The translations under genes were made by a program, and so were the position numbers. The notes beneath the pieces are model-generated. The model had not been told where the DNA came from. It searched no databases and was given only the letters and a program-made list of their open reading frames with translations. Source: Monarcha castaneiventris obscurior (Eukaryota > Chordata > Aves > Passeriformes > Monarchidae). From it: a stretch of 64,000 nt of DNA. The stretch lies in NCBI GenBank assembly GCA_026261815.1, contig JAMPIT010000894.1, positions 53,197,147 to 53,261,146 on the forward strand, read 5' to 3'. Shown in pieces: positions 1 through 12,499 of this stretch; the first letter of the stretch is position 1, and each line of letters opens with the position of its first letter.

Positions 1-2221
1 AGTACAGCTACGCCAATTAAACAGGATTTTTGAACTGCATGAGAAATGTTCAAATGGGAAAACTTTGCAAAAATGTTTTCATCCTCTGTACAAGCAAGAA
101 TATAGCATCTGCATGTCTTCTGTATAACTCAGGCAACAATATCCTGGCAACCACATTTCAATGGAACAAATCCAGGTAATTAAAATTGCTAGATCCAGCA
201 TCCATCTCTTTTTATCATCCCACTTGATAGGCCAGACTTACTCATTTGGGAAGTGATGGTCAAAAACCTGCTAGATGTAGTGAAGGGAGATGTTGTCTGT
301 CTCTAAGCCACAGAGCCTTTAATTTTGTTTGCTATTGCCCATTTAGCCTTCTCTTTCACAGCACTATGTTCCTGAGAACTTCAAAAACGAACTCCACTGT
401 TTTGTATGTTATACTTTGCAGACACCTGCATAGTTTGGTGGATTTCATTAATACTTCACTAATAACCCTGTCAAGCTTTGTACTTTCTGTATAAAGGCTA
501 AAAGGATTAAATTCACTGTACCAATAAAACCACTCAATGCATTACCATCCTCATCATGTTGACTCATTCATTTTAACAGATTACTAATACCATAAGTCAA
601 AACCTTGGCTTCCACTCTTCTGCAACTGCACAGCCTAATCCCCCTGCAGAAGCCAAACTTCTACTAAACCAGACCATGATGCATGAGTTCAGTAATGAAG
701 AGCTTTTGGATTCCCTTGATTTCCGTGGTCATGTGAGCAACTGCTCTGGACTGGATGTTGGTGTCTGAAGATTTCAGCAGTCACACCATTCCTCTGAAAG
801 GGAAAATGAGGCAGGATGCTACTCTGCAGCAAAGTACAAATGGATGACTGTTGATCTAGATCACATCTTGGTTAAAACAGACCTCAAGCTCACTGTTGTA
901 CAAAGCCAAAAACAAAAGGGATCTTGCATTTTGATTTTTGGATGCATAAATTTAATGTATCCACATTCGAACTCATTATCTCTAAGATTTAATTCTCAAC
1001 TCTAGATACCATGCAATGACCTCACTGTCTGCAGAGAAACACTAGAAGAAATACTGTTCTCTCTGGTAAGAAACAGGCTTTAAGGTGACAGGCACAAAAG
1101 AGCTGGTAACCTCCATAAATACTTTATGTTTCCTTGCACTGTATCACCCCACATTTACCCTCAGTTCCCACAGTCTAGCCTGTTACAACTACCCCCTTCT
1201 CTTCCTAAAATGCAGCAACTTGGTTAATGGAGAGGAAATTTCTGTTCTCACTGTTTATATCTAAGGTTGCTGGTCCTCTCACAATGACCCATTTAAGCAA
1301 AGTCAAATACCCCAGGGAAACTCTTCAGGAAGTAAGGGGAAAAGAAACTAAATCCCTCTTTTAAGAAGGTTGGCTCCTCATTCCCTTTCCCAAATTTACC
1401 TTCATAGCTGTAACCATCGAATTAAAATAGGTTTCAATGCACAAGGTGAAGCAGATTGTATTCCCTTAACTATATTTTGCCTGGTTTAGAGACTAACCTA
1501 ACACTACAGGTCTTGCATAAGAATAAATTTGGCTTTCAAATATGTACAAACCAGAGCCTTGCAGATACACAAAGATGCACAGTGCTGATTTTTCTCATGG
1601 AATCACAGACAAAGCATAGCTTTGGAACAGTCTGCCCACATCTCTCCACCCAGTTATTCTCTTTTCCTTTTCAAAATTCACCTTGCACTTTACCTTGCCA
1701 AGAAAGCAAAAATATTTTCCCCTGTTTGATTACATGCTCAATCACTACCAGCTCACATTCTACTGCCCAATTACTGTGCTGAAACTTAAGATACAAGACC
1801 AGGAAAACCTGGTAGCATTTTCCACACCTACAGCAGAAGAGAAAAGCACACACATACACACACAATCTCCTGATGCCCAAGTGGACAAAACACAACATGT
1901 GAACAGAAACAAAATACATTGCTATTAGCTTCTGCACAGAGGATGCCCTTTTAGCACTTGGAAAGGGCAAGAATATTTTCATTATGAATCATGAAGTAGA
2001 ACAGCTTTTGCTGCAGATTCAGAATAGCCCACACCATTTCATCTCTGTAAATGCAAGGATTGCTTGAAATGGCTGAGATGTGTCATCTAAAAAGGCTACA
2101 ATGGCCTAACAAAAAGGAATAGATGGAAGCTGAATGATCCCTTTTACACTTTTACAAGGCTAATTTTAATTCAGCTTTTAAATTACTTCAAGATTTTTTT
2201 GTTTTCAGTTAAGCTGAATGA
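1..2221 (+). other. Intergenic, no feature recognised
   Basis: AT-rich sequence with only short chance frames and a small CA-rich patch at about 1846-1866. In mammals IRAG1 (MRVI1) lies on this side of CTR9, but I recognise none of its exons here. Confidence 0.6.
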
Positions 2222-2452
2222 GGGTAGGTTTAGATTAGATATTAGGGAGGAATGTTTTACTCTCAGGGCAGTGAGGTACTGGAGCAGGCTGCCCAGGGAC
2301 ATTGTGGACTCCCCATCCCTGATACTCAAGGCCAGCCTGGATGGGGATCTGAGTTACGTGGTCTAGTGGGAGATGCCCCTGCCAACAGCAGGGAGTTGGG
2401 ATTAGATGATCTTTAATGTCCCTTCCAACCCAAAGCATTCTGTGATTCTATG
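2222..2452 (+). repeat. CR1 LINE, 3' end fragment
   Basis: Follows the CR1 3' order: GGTTTAGATTAGATATTAGGGAGG, then GGAGCAGGCTGCCCAGGGAC, GGCCAGCCTGGATGGG, CCCTTCCAACCCAAAGC and a terminal ATTCTGTGATTCTATGA. About 230 bp, 5' truncated as is usual for the family. Reading frames through it are fossil or chance. Confidence 0.93.
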
Positions 2453-5400
2453 AGCTATCTTCATAGAGGCTTCTAACACATATAATAGAGCCTGCACTGA
2501 AATGTTAAAAAAATTAGTTACTGAAGTCATACTAAGTATGAGTGTGTTACACAAGGTTATGTTGAGTGTGCACAAAATATTTAAATTCTTTAACTACAGT
2601 TAACTAAATCTACATAGCAGCCCCTGCAGCACAAAAATAATGAGCATTACTTAATGAACTTTTCAACTGCTGTTGAAATTCCAAAAGTAAGGGAGCATAA
2701 ACTTCCAGTCCAGGTAAGATTACTTTTCTTCAACATTTCAAAGACCAGACAAAGGCCATTGGAAACTATTTCAGCTGTCAGACTCAGTGATCAAAGTCAC
2801 AATGATCAATGATCACACATTAAACTTGCTGAAAGCTAACTTTTATCAAGGTTCTCTTATTGCTGAAAGCTAACTTTTATCAAGGTTCTCTTAAACAGTT
2901 GATGTAATACAGAGTATTTTGGTGGTATTGTTATAAGGAAGAAAGCAACGGATAAAAAGAATGCACTTAAAGAGTGGTGCCCAGAGGTTTCAGGTAGTAT
3001 CCATGCTGCTAAAATGATTGATTTCTGTTATTAGAGTCAAGTGTACATTCAGTAAATTAGACTTGAACAGTAAATTCAAGATGCAAAGGCTATTTTCTTT
3101 CTACTTCATGAAGAAGAAAAGGAGAAAACACAAACATCTACGAACCACAAGCTGCAGTTCCCAGTCTTCTACCACCACATTCCTCTAATAAACCTCACTT
3201 GGATGAGAGCTCCAACCAGCAGCAATCAGCTCTGGCCTGTGTGTACACTTGAAGCTGAGGCACATCTGCCTGTTGTTTCCAGAGGTTGCTCTGCCTTGAG
3301 CACTTCCAAAAACAATCCTGAGGAAAGACTGAACATGCAGCTGAGTCTTTAGGAGAGCAGTTACTGCTTCATCACCTCCCTGCAGTACTTGCATTTCTCG
3401 CAGCAAGCCTGACATTCTTTTGAGACTATAAAAGGCAGCAACGGATAAATTAATGGAATTTTTAGAACACAGCAATAAAGTGCTTTGAAGTAGCAAGCAA
3501 CTAAAAAAGGAAATCAAGCAGCCATTACATCAGCTGAATGACAAAGGCATCTGAGAATTGGCTCGAAATTTAATCTGCCACAATCTTTTATGAGAACATT
3601 ATTCATAATTGATTCTTAGGACATTTTAAACTTGTCCCAAAGCCTTGGTTCACAGAAAAAGGTGTTATACATGAGTTTTATTATCGTTTAATGAATGATG
3701 AAATATCAGTGGTACCTCTTTGAGGTTTAAGCAAAGCATTTTTACCTCACATGGTAGAAGCTGTTCAATCAGTTTCAGTATGTGTTTAGCTGTGGGTGAG
3801 CACATACTTCATTATTTCCAGCAGCTGACCTGTGACAACTGCTGAGTGAGCCTTAAGAGTTGCTGCCACGTGCTCTTCAGCCTTCCTATCCAATCTCCAA
3901 ACATTTCTGACCACAAAAGATGATTTTAGAGACTTTATATGTAATCTGTGTGGGTTCAGAGCCAGAAGCAAGGAGCCTAAGCTCTACAACACCTGACTTT
4001 TTGTCTTATACCATCCATATCACATCATATAGTCCTTCAATAAGCGAATATCTCCAAATAAGCAGTTAAACACATAAAAAAAAAAAAAGCAATTTAACAT
4101 GTAAAAAAGACTTCTAAGGGATGGTAAAGCTACAATGTCACTGCACTAAGTAACTCAACTCCAGATGTCTTCAAAGCCGTAACTTTCTCCTCATCTATCC
4201 CTCATATATTTAGCTGAAAAAAACATGATTAAGAGTTTTGGTCCTGAATTGTTTCTCTAATATTGTCTGCCATCCCAAACAGCATTCAATTTCTTGATTT
4301 ACATAATTCTTCATTATTTCATCTATCTTTATTTCCTTTTCCTCAGCTTTCTGACTATTTTGCTCAGAATAACTAACTGTCCACTTTCCTGACATCATGA
4401 TTTCCAGCTTTTAATTAGATAAATGTTTTTCCAATTCAAAGTCCGCTCTCTGTTAAACTCAGAAATGTGACTTCTATCAGAAAATCTGAGAAATTGGTTT
4501 GATGCTTAGCAAATCTATCCCCGGGGGGCTAAAATTTTGCTATACACAAAAGGAGCACTGACTGAAGCATATCTGAAGGCTGCCTATTCGTTATACAATG
4601 CTCTTCCAATGGTCAAACCATTTCACATGCTAGTATATTGGTTTTTTCCACAGATCCAAAGCCAGCGAACAGATTGGGTGTATTTACTGTGAACAACACC
4701 ATACACATGGAAGCTTCATTTTAAGATAAGGGGAAACTGGATACCTAAGCATAAAATGAAAAGTTATCCTAGAAATCGAAAGTGTTTACTAAAATGCACT
4801 GTGTTAGTGTGCTTCACACATTAAAACTGTACTATATTAAATTTTTCTTGCAAGGCAGAGAGAAATCAGAACACTCATTTATCATTTACGCTTGTTGTAA
4901 GCTGATTTTACTGAAAAGATACTCAGAAAAATAAAAAACACAAGAGAAAAACACAAGAAATTTACGTGGCACCCCATTTATGCCTCCACCAACACAATCA
5001 GTTAATGCTAGAGCTCTTCTTTCAAAATGAGCCAAATTTTACAGTAGCAAATGCTTTGAAAATTCCACAGTGTGAAAAATGTACAGTGAAATACACAAGT
5101 GCTGATAAACATGTCCTTTGTTTACAGTGTGAAAACAAGAGCTGGTCCCATTTACCTGAAGACTGCCTTTAATTCAAATGAAACTGGATGATTCAATGAA
5201 GAAAGTGATTTTAACAGCATAATTTCTGAAAATACACCTACTGAGAACAGAAATATGAGACCTGTCTATCACCTGGATTGTGGTGTTTGTTTTGGTTTTT
5301 GTAAACTCTGTTACTATGTGCTTCTGCCTTCTATTGATTTTACTTCCCAGGTTTATTCATGCTTCAAAGGACAATGATCCAAAAGTAATACAAGCACTCA

Positions 5401-8400
5401 TTTAAATACTTAGGGTTCGTTCCAGAGTCCCAAGTAAAGATTTTCTTTTAAAAGGTGAGAAGGTCAGCTGTGTAAATCCTATTCAGCTGAAAGCTTAGGG
5501 AAGAAAAATGTTGGGCTCAGATGTTTTGGAAGACACCAATGTGATTAACAGAGCTTCTCTTTTGCCATGATGCAGGAAGACTTAAGCAAAACCAAAACCA
5601 TGAAGCCGCATGTAATTATTCATTTCCTACAAAACTTAAAAATTCAATTGCTTACGAAGATTCCCAAGGACAGACAGGGCTAGGAAAGGTTGGGAGAAAC
5701 ATGGGTAGAGGCCCAGCAAGTGCCATGAGACATTAACAGAGATTTCTGAAGGCTTATAGAAGTTATTCACTCCTTCCTTTTAAACAGGGATGATACAAAT
5801 CCAAAAGCACTGGAAATGATATCTTTGGCAATGGGTGACAGCACAACACCAGAAGAATGGCTTTTAGTTGTAGTTTTTTATAAAATTCAGGGGACCAATA
5901 TAAACTATACAACATATAAACACAAGTTTACAACTGCACCAGTTAACATCTACTTAAGAGGTTTTAAGTAAAAAAAGCCTTCTAAATATCATTTTCTGAG
6001 GACCTAACCATACAGCCCTTGACTACTTTAAAAACAGGTTTTGTTTTAAGTTTGTGGGGGATACAATTATTACCAGTAGCATGCAGTATCTGTGACAACT
6101 CTTCTGCCAGCTTAAGGTTGAAGGAACCATTGCCAAGGTAAAATTATTGCATTTCTCACCTGAACAAAAGCAGGTTTCATAATGACTCACATGTCATTAT
6201 ATAGTTAAGAAATAGCAATATTTTATTCCTGCTAAGACAGAAGTATTCCTCTTCAAAGAATCTTTTCCTCTACTTCTTTTACATAGAAGTCTTCATACAA
6301 GTTTAAAATCATTTAAATTTCTTGAGTGCTCTACTCAAAACATTTCAGCCCATCAGTAATTTCTAAATGTATTCATGAAGTTGTTTACTTCCTTAACAGA
6401 TCATGGCTTCAATGAGGAAAATGAAACATCTTCTGTCCATTTCACTGGATGCATCATTCTTATTTAGTATACTTAAAGTCCTACATATCTATATATTTAT
6501 CTGGTAATGTTTATGTGGAAGACTTATTTCTACCTTGTTTCTGCATTCTACCTGCTGAACATCTGCTGTCCTTCATCACTGCTTGGAAAGGATTTTGACC
6601 TTTATCAAGCATTGTGGAAACCTCCCTAAGTTTTTCACTATCAGAAAGTTACAGCTGAGCTGTTTGAAGCCTTTGCAGCCGAGTCTGCAGTTTTCCTTCT
6701 ACTGCTTTAAATACCTCTCCTAATATTTTCACCTGGTATGAAATAGAGATGACACTTCAGTTTGGATCTGGATTTATTCTGAAAACTAAAGTTCGTATGG
6801 CCTGGGAAGATGGCAGAAAAATCATTCTAATTCATCACAGTCTGAGTAATAGTGGGGTTTTCTGCTTTTCTTCTACATTGCTCTGACAAATCCTTTGTTA
6901 AATTTCATTTTTTCAAGAGTACAGCTGTATTTTGAGATCTTTTTTGCTGCATAAATAGAACAATCAATATTTATTTTCATTAGAAGTGTTTTATTACCGT
7001 ATCTTCCTTCTTCCTAAAACATGAAACTGCTTATTTTACATCTAGAATGAGACCTTTGCTACCTTACAGGGTTTTTCCCAATGACCTATTTGTTATATTG
7101 TAGCTGATTAGACTTCACCCAGCACTACTGAAGTCCTTACCCTCTAGGTATTTGTGCACCAAGTCATGCATAAAGAGTTTTCTGGAGACTCAAGCAAGTA
7201 TCTGTGTCCCTTTGACAATGCATCTCCACTTTTAAAAATATTTAAACCAGCTTTACTTGGCAAACCCATCTGCTTAATAATATTATTTAGGTCAATTTCT
7301 CTCAATTTAATCTTACTGACTCAATATATCAAGAGGGAGCGTTTTTAGACTGCCAGCTCTTCAGAACAGGAAAAGCATTAATTTTACAGTGTCAGGAACA
7401 ACAATGTTATGATCTTTGTGCCCTGCTGTTAATTAAATAAGGAACACTGTCACAGATCACAGATGGATAAGTACGATCATAAGTTAGCACTCTGCCTGTT
7501 CCTCCTTCTCCCTCCAATATTTATTGAAGTTGTTTGGATTTGTTTATGAAAAAAGCAATAACAACAAAGTTCTATATTTTTTTGCTGAAGATGACTGAAG
7601 AACAAGCTTGCATTGCTTCCCTTTACATTAAGTAGAAGCAAAGCTGAGGAGAGCAAAAAGCCATTTCCATCAAAATTCAGACCATGTAATTTATCATTTA
7701 TGTATATCTGTCCTAACAATATTTTTTCATCAAAAGCATTGTTATAATTATGTGCCAAAACAGGAAAGAGCAAGTATATCTAAATAATTTTTTCCCTTTT
7801 GACACTGCCCTTTGAAAGTAAATAACCAGTTAACAAATAACTAAACGCTAACATACAACTTCTATAAAATTAAGGGAAAAGTAATAAATTTATGTGGAGG
7901 AAAGTTCAAATTTTATATATGCTTACATGTTATGGGGGTAATCCTACATTTAAATGAAATCAGTGTAAATTTATGCCAGGAACAGAGAGACACACAGGTA
8001 TCCTGACTGGATGTAGGCCTCTTGCAGGTGAAGCAGAAGAGCAAGAAAGGAAGAAAAAATAATGGTACTTAGAAATTTCACTACTGACATTTTTGGATGT
8101 AGGTAAGGCTGCTCAGACTTTACTGGAAAAAAGAAAGTAAGTGTTACTTACCCACCTTCACAGGGAAAATGCACACATCTGAGGCCCCATCCCCTCCAGT
8201 GATGCCAGCAAGAATTTTGCCATTGATTTTAGCGAGAGCTGGACAGAGCCTCAAGGGACTCATGAGATGAACATGACTGCCCTGCTCCCAGCCTTATGCA
8301 TAGTCTACAGTGAAAAGAAGGTCTTTCAGGATGCATTTTTCAAGAAGGAAGGCCTGCATTCCCAATTAAATATTTTGACACTCATTCTGATTAATTTAGC

Positions 8401-10123
8401 AAGGAATGTTGCTCTTAAATGTATTATTCTCAACAGTCAGATCCCCAGATCAGCATTGTACTTTTTGTAATTATTATCGGCTATTGTGGGCAGCATTTAT
8501 CTCTTTCTCCCCTTGCCTTAGTTATGACTCATTTTCTCCTCATAAAAAATAGTGCAGTTAAACAGTGGATTAAGTTTCTCCCTTTGCTGCTTGAGATGGT
8601 TTTTATCTATCAAACTGCTTCCTTTAGAAAAACAGAAGCACACTTGTGTTCTATTGTGTGAATAGATATCTGTGTGAGGATAACTAAAACGTAAGTGTAA
8701 AAGTGTGTTTTATCAGCTACAAATAAACTGTTTCAAATACCATTTTCACCACCACGGATTTTCGTTATACTTGCTGTAATATGATTGTATTGCCATAAAA
8801 AATTCATCCATGCTAGCTCTGAGCAGGAGAAATATTACCCTGTTAAACAGCAAGAAAACACAGCTATAATTACCTCCTGGGAAAACAAAACCAACAAAAA
8901 TATTTATGCCATAACAAAAAACCCAAACCAAACAGGAAGAAACAAAGCAACCAACCTTCTTTGTTATAAACTAACAGTACCCGACTTCAAAAATCCTATT
9001 TAATTCTAATTGCTGTCCTTCTCTACTGGTTTGATACACAGACAAATCCTTACACTGCTTTTACTTTGAGTTACAAGAGCTCAAGCTGAAACATGCTACA
9101 GATTCTGCAGTTCAAACTCAGATTTAAAAAAAAAAAAATCAAACCAAGAAATCCAAGCACACAACATGCTCCACTCCACCCCTCCCCTCCCAACTTGTCT
9201 GGAAAGAACTGTCTCAGGAAAACTTGAGAGTAGTAGGATTCCTTACACATCTGATGCTTTGCAGCACTCTTGCCAGACTGTTGAGCTCTTGGGTTCTGTT
9301 TCCTCTCTGGGTTTCATCACTGAAACCCAAATGCAGCCAACGGAAGTGTGCCAAGACAAAGCTCTTTTGGCTCATTCATTAGTACCCTGCTAAGTGGCAG
9401 TGTCAGGAAGTCTGCATGGGGTGGGAGGACAGGAGGCAGAAGTAGCAGGGAAAGGGCTAAGCACGAAATTATTAAGATGTGTTTACTTATCCTATTACGA
9501 TAGGCTCCATTTACAAATGCTTAGTTCACTGAAACTTAGTTTCAACTCTAAACCAGTGAATTCCACATGGAAGCTTTAAAAATTGTCTTTACAAAAAAAA
9601 AAAAATTGGAATTTAATTTTATTGCAATTTTTCAAAATTTTATGTCATTTTTCTGTGTGTATTGGTGGGCTTTGTTTGTTTTGGTTTTGTTTGTTTGTTG
9701 AATTGTGAGAATTAAACAATTGCTGAATACCCAGCAAAAGGAAAATGAGAATCAACAGCAGTCAGAGGACCAGGCTTGTTTGTCAATTATGATTTTAAAA
9801 GTTACTCCTTTTTATCTGAGTATTCCAGTGGCCAAGTCATATAATGCACACAGAAGGTCACAGAAGTTTCTAAATGGATAAACTGATGTCTTTCATGTGC
9901 CTTGTGGTATTTGGAAAGCAAAAATCTTCAGAACTTCTCAGCTGTAATTCTACTGCTCTGCATGTATCACTTAATTATATTGTAAGTTGCTATTGTCATA
10001 AACAGCTTCTTCTCTGAGCATCTGTTGCTTCACCCACAGCAGCTGCCTGCACACATTGTCCTATCTGTGCTGCCAGGTATCTCAGTGCTCTCATCATCTT
10101 AAAATCCTTGTCTGACAAATATC
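2453..10123 (+). other. Intergenic, mostly unique AT-rich sequence
   Basis: Contains the 34-bp tandem duplication at 2827, A runs at about 4076-4088 and 9127-9139, an A/C-rich patch at 8881-8950 and TTTG repeats at about 9670-9701. The frames, up to 110 codons, lack splice support and recognisable domains. No exon or RNA gene was recognised. Confidence 0.6.
2827..2894 (+). repeat. Tandem duplication, two 34-bp copies
   Basis: TGCTGAAAGCTAACTTTTAT and the following 14 bases occur twice head to tail (2827-2860 and 2861-2894), identical apart from the last base. The near identity points to a recent duplication or an assembly slip. Confidence 0.9.
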
Positions 10124-10190
10124 CTTGAGGATTGGAACTACATGATCTTTAAGGTCCCTTTCAACTCAAGCCATTCTATGATTCTATGAT
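10124..10190 (+). repeat. CR1 LINE 3' terminal fragment
   Basis: ATTGGAACTACATGATCTTTAAGGTCCC, then CAACTCAAGCC and ATTCTATGATTCTATGATT, the last 70 bp of a CR1 element with its terminal octamer repeat. Confidence 0.85.
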
Positions 10191-11864
10191 TAATGAGAAT
10201 TCTAGATGTTTTTCCCTACAGAGAACACAGCTTTACTTGATCTGCTGGTATTTTGGACTTGTACTCCATTTCCTATACAGGAGATATTTTATTACACTAA
10301 ATGGTGAGTTAGAGGGACACAAAAGAGCCCTCAGGCAGGCCAGCACTTCTCTTGCTCTCTGAATGCCTTCTCTTTTCATACATTTCAATCTACCAAGACA
10401 TGATTGCTGTAAGCTTCTTTTTGTAAAGTTTGAATAAGTTGGCTTGGCCTTAAGCTTTCATGGAAGCATTATGATTTTTCACTGTGTGCTGTCAGAAGTT
10501 TTTGATCTTCCAAGTCACAGCTCAATATGTTTGAAAACAATTGAATTTATATGTAAACACCTTGAAAATGTTTTGCACTGTGATCTACAACAGTACATAA
10601 CTCCCTGGACCGTAACAGTTCAAAAGCAAACCTACCAGCTCTTTCTGCACATTCAATAAAAAGCCAATGGAAAGAAGCCCTGCAAAACCCAAAAATCAAA
10701 GCCAGACAGCTCCCAAACATTTCCATTGATTTTTAAGATGAAACATGGGGCAAGACAGTCTGAGACAAGCATATATACACACATATATAACATTTGCTTT
10801 CAATTATTCTCATGCTAACATGAAGTTTACAAGAACAAAATGAGTATGGCAGATCCCATTTTAGAACAGAGCTCAATTTCTAGGCCTAAGATTCTAAAAC
10901 TCAAGCCTTCAGCTTCCCAAACACATTTGGCCACTATAAAACAATGTCAAAGGGAAACAATTTTGGATCAACAACAAAACTGGCTCCACCACCTCCCTGG
11001 AGCTTTCATTCTTTGGGAGGTTTTCCTCACCACTTCCATCACTCATATATGTGAGGTAGGATTTCCTGTGTTTTGCCTGCCCACAGCAAACCAGACTCCC
11101 CCTCCCACACTGTTACTGACTTGTTGTCCCTTTCTACCAAGCCTTCTTCACCTGGGACACAAACTCATTTTAAGAAGCTGCATTTCTTCAACCACAGTCA
11201 GTCTCATTCCTCAGACCTGACCTAAGGAGGGGATAAACATGGTCCAGACACACACTCCAAGAGATGCCACCACACTCTCTATTCCACACTGCTGGCTCCA
11301 GCTTCTCGCCAGAAGCAGATACCTGTCACTTCCAGCCCTCCAGCACAGGCCTTGGCTCAAAACCACCCTCATGTAAAAAGTCTTGCATGTGTAAATGGAT
11401 TTAACAAACTGATTAGCAGTTCATAAGCATAACGAGAAGGTGCAACATCTAAACAAACAGCATAGAATTTCACCCATTTCCAGGTGCTTTTTCCCCCCCT
11501 CATCTACTCAGTAGTAGGTTTGTATTTCCCAAATTAATACACTGTTTTCTTGCAGCACTGCCTATAACATTGTATGCAAGAATTCTACCAAGTTGACAAA
11601 AGCTTGTGAATATGGTAATAAAAGTCTTACCATTTTTGCAGTCACAGCAAGACAACATTGACATTGCTGCTTATTAAGCATCCAGCTTAGTTCATGTCTG
11701 CATTTAAATTTTAGGGGCTGCAGTAAGTTGCCATACAGTCCACAGCATTTAAATCCCATGTAAGCCCTTTTCTCACTCAGAGCATCTTGTATTCCTAATC
11801 TTGCCTCCAAAACATTGACCCTTTCCATTACATATAATGTTTTACATACACACTGCATGGAGCA
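10191..11864 (+). other. Intergenic, no feature recognised
   Basis: A 126-codon frame at 10840-11220 has a compositionally random product and no flanking splice or promoter signal, so it is treated as chance. A short alternating AT/AC patch lies at 10768-10792. Confidence 0.55.
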
Positions 11865-12424
11865 CAGAGTCACAGAACCATTAAGGTCAGAAAAGACCCC
11901 CAAGATCATCAGGTACAACCTTTTATTGATCATCACTTGTCAACTAGACCAGAGCACTAACGGCCACATCCAGTCTTTTCTTGAACACCTCCAGGGATGG
12001 TGACTCCACCACCTCTCTGAGAAGCCCATTCCACTGCCTAACAACCCCTTCTGTGAAGAAATTCCTCCTGATGTCCATCCTGAACCTTCTCTGGTGCAGT
12101 TTGAGGCCATTTCCTCTTGTCCTGTCACTGATGCCTGGGAGAAGAGACTGACCCCCACCTAGGCGTTTCAGGTCATTGTAGAGAATGATAAGGTCCCTCT
12201 GAGCTTCCTTTTCTCCAGGCTAAACACCCCCAGCCTGTCCTCATGAGACTCTCCAGACCCTTTCCCAGCTCCATTGCCCTTCTCTGGACTTGCTCCAACC
12301 TCTCAATGTCTCACACTTGAGGTGTGGCCTCACCAGTGCCCAGTACAGGGGGACAATCACTGCCATGGTCCTGCTGGCCACACTACTGCTGATACAGGCC
12401 AAGATGCCACTGGCCTTCCTTTTG
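11865..12424 (-). repeat. CR1 LINE, about 555-bp 3' portion in reverse orientation
   Basis: On the plus strand it reads as the complement of CR1: CACAGAACCATTAAGGT, GAACACCTCCAGGGATGGTG, CCACTGCCTAACAACCCC, GAAGAAATTCCTCC and TTCTCCAGGCTAAACA, then GCCCTTCTCTGGAC. The 3' end is at the left. It is the longest CR1 copy in the window and includes the end of the reverse-transcriptase ORF region or 3' UTR, broken by stops. Short frames of 62-86 codons across it are not genes. Confidence 0.93.
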
Positions 12425-12466
12425 AAAATATAGCCATAAAAGCAATTTATTATTTCTTTAAAATAG

Positions 12467-12496
12467 TTGAATGAATGAATGAATAAATGAATGAAA
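12467..12496 (+). repeat. (GAAT)n microsatellite
   Basis: About seven units of GAAT with one GAATAAAT interruption, about 45 bp beyond the 5' truncated end of the reverse CR1 copy. Confidence 0.85.
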
Positions 12497-12499
12497 GGC

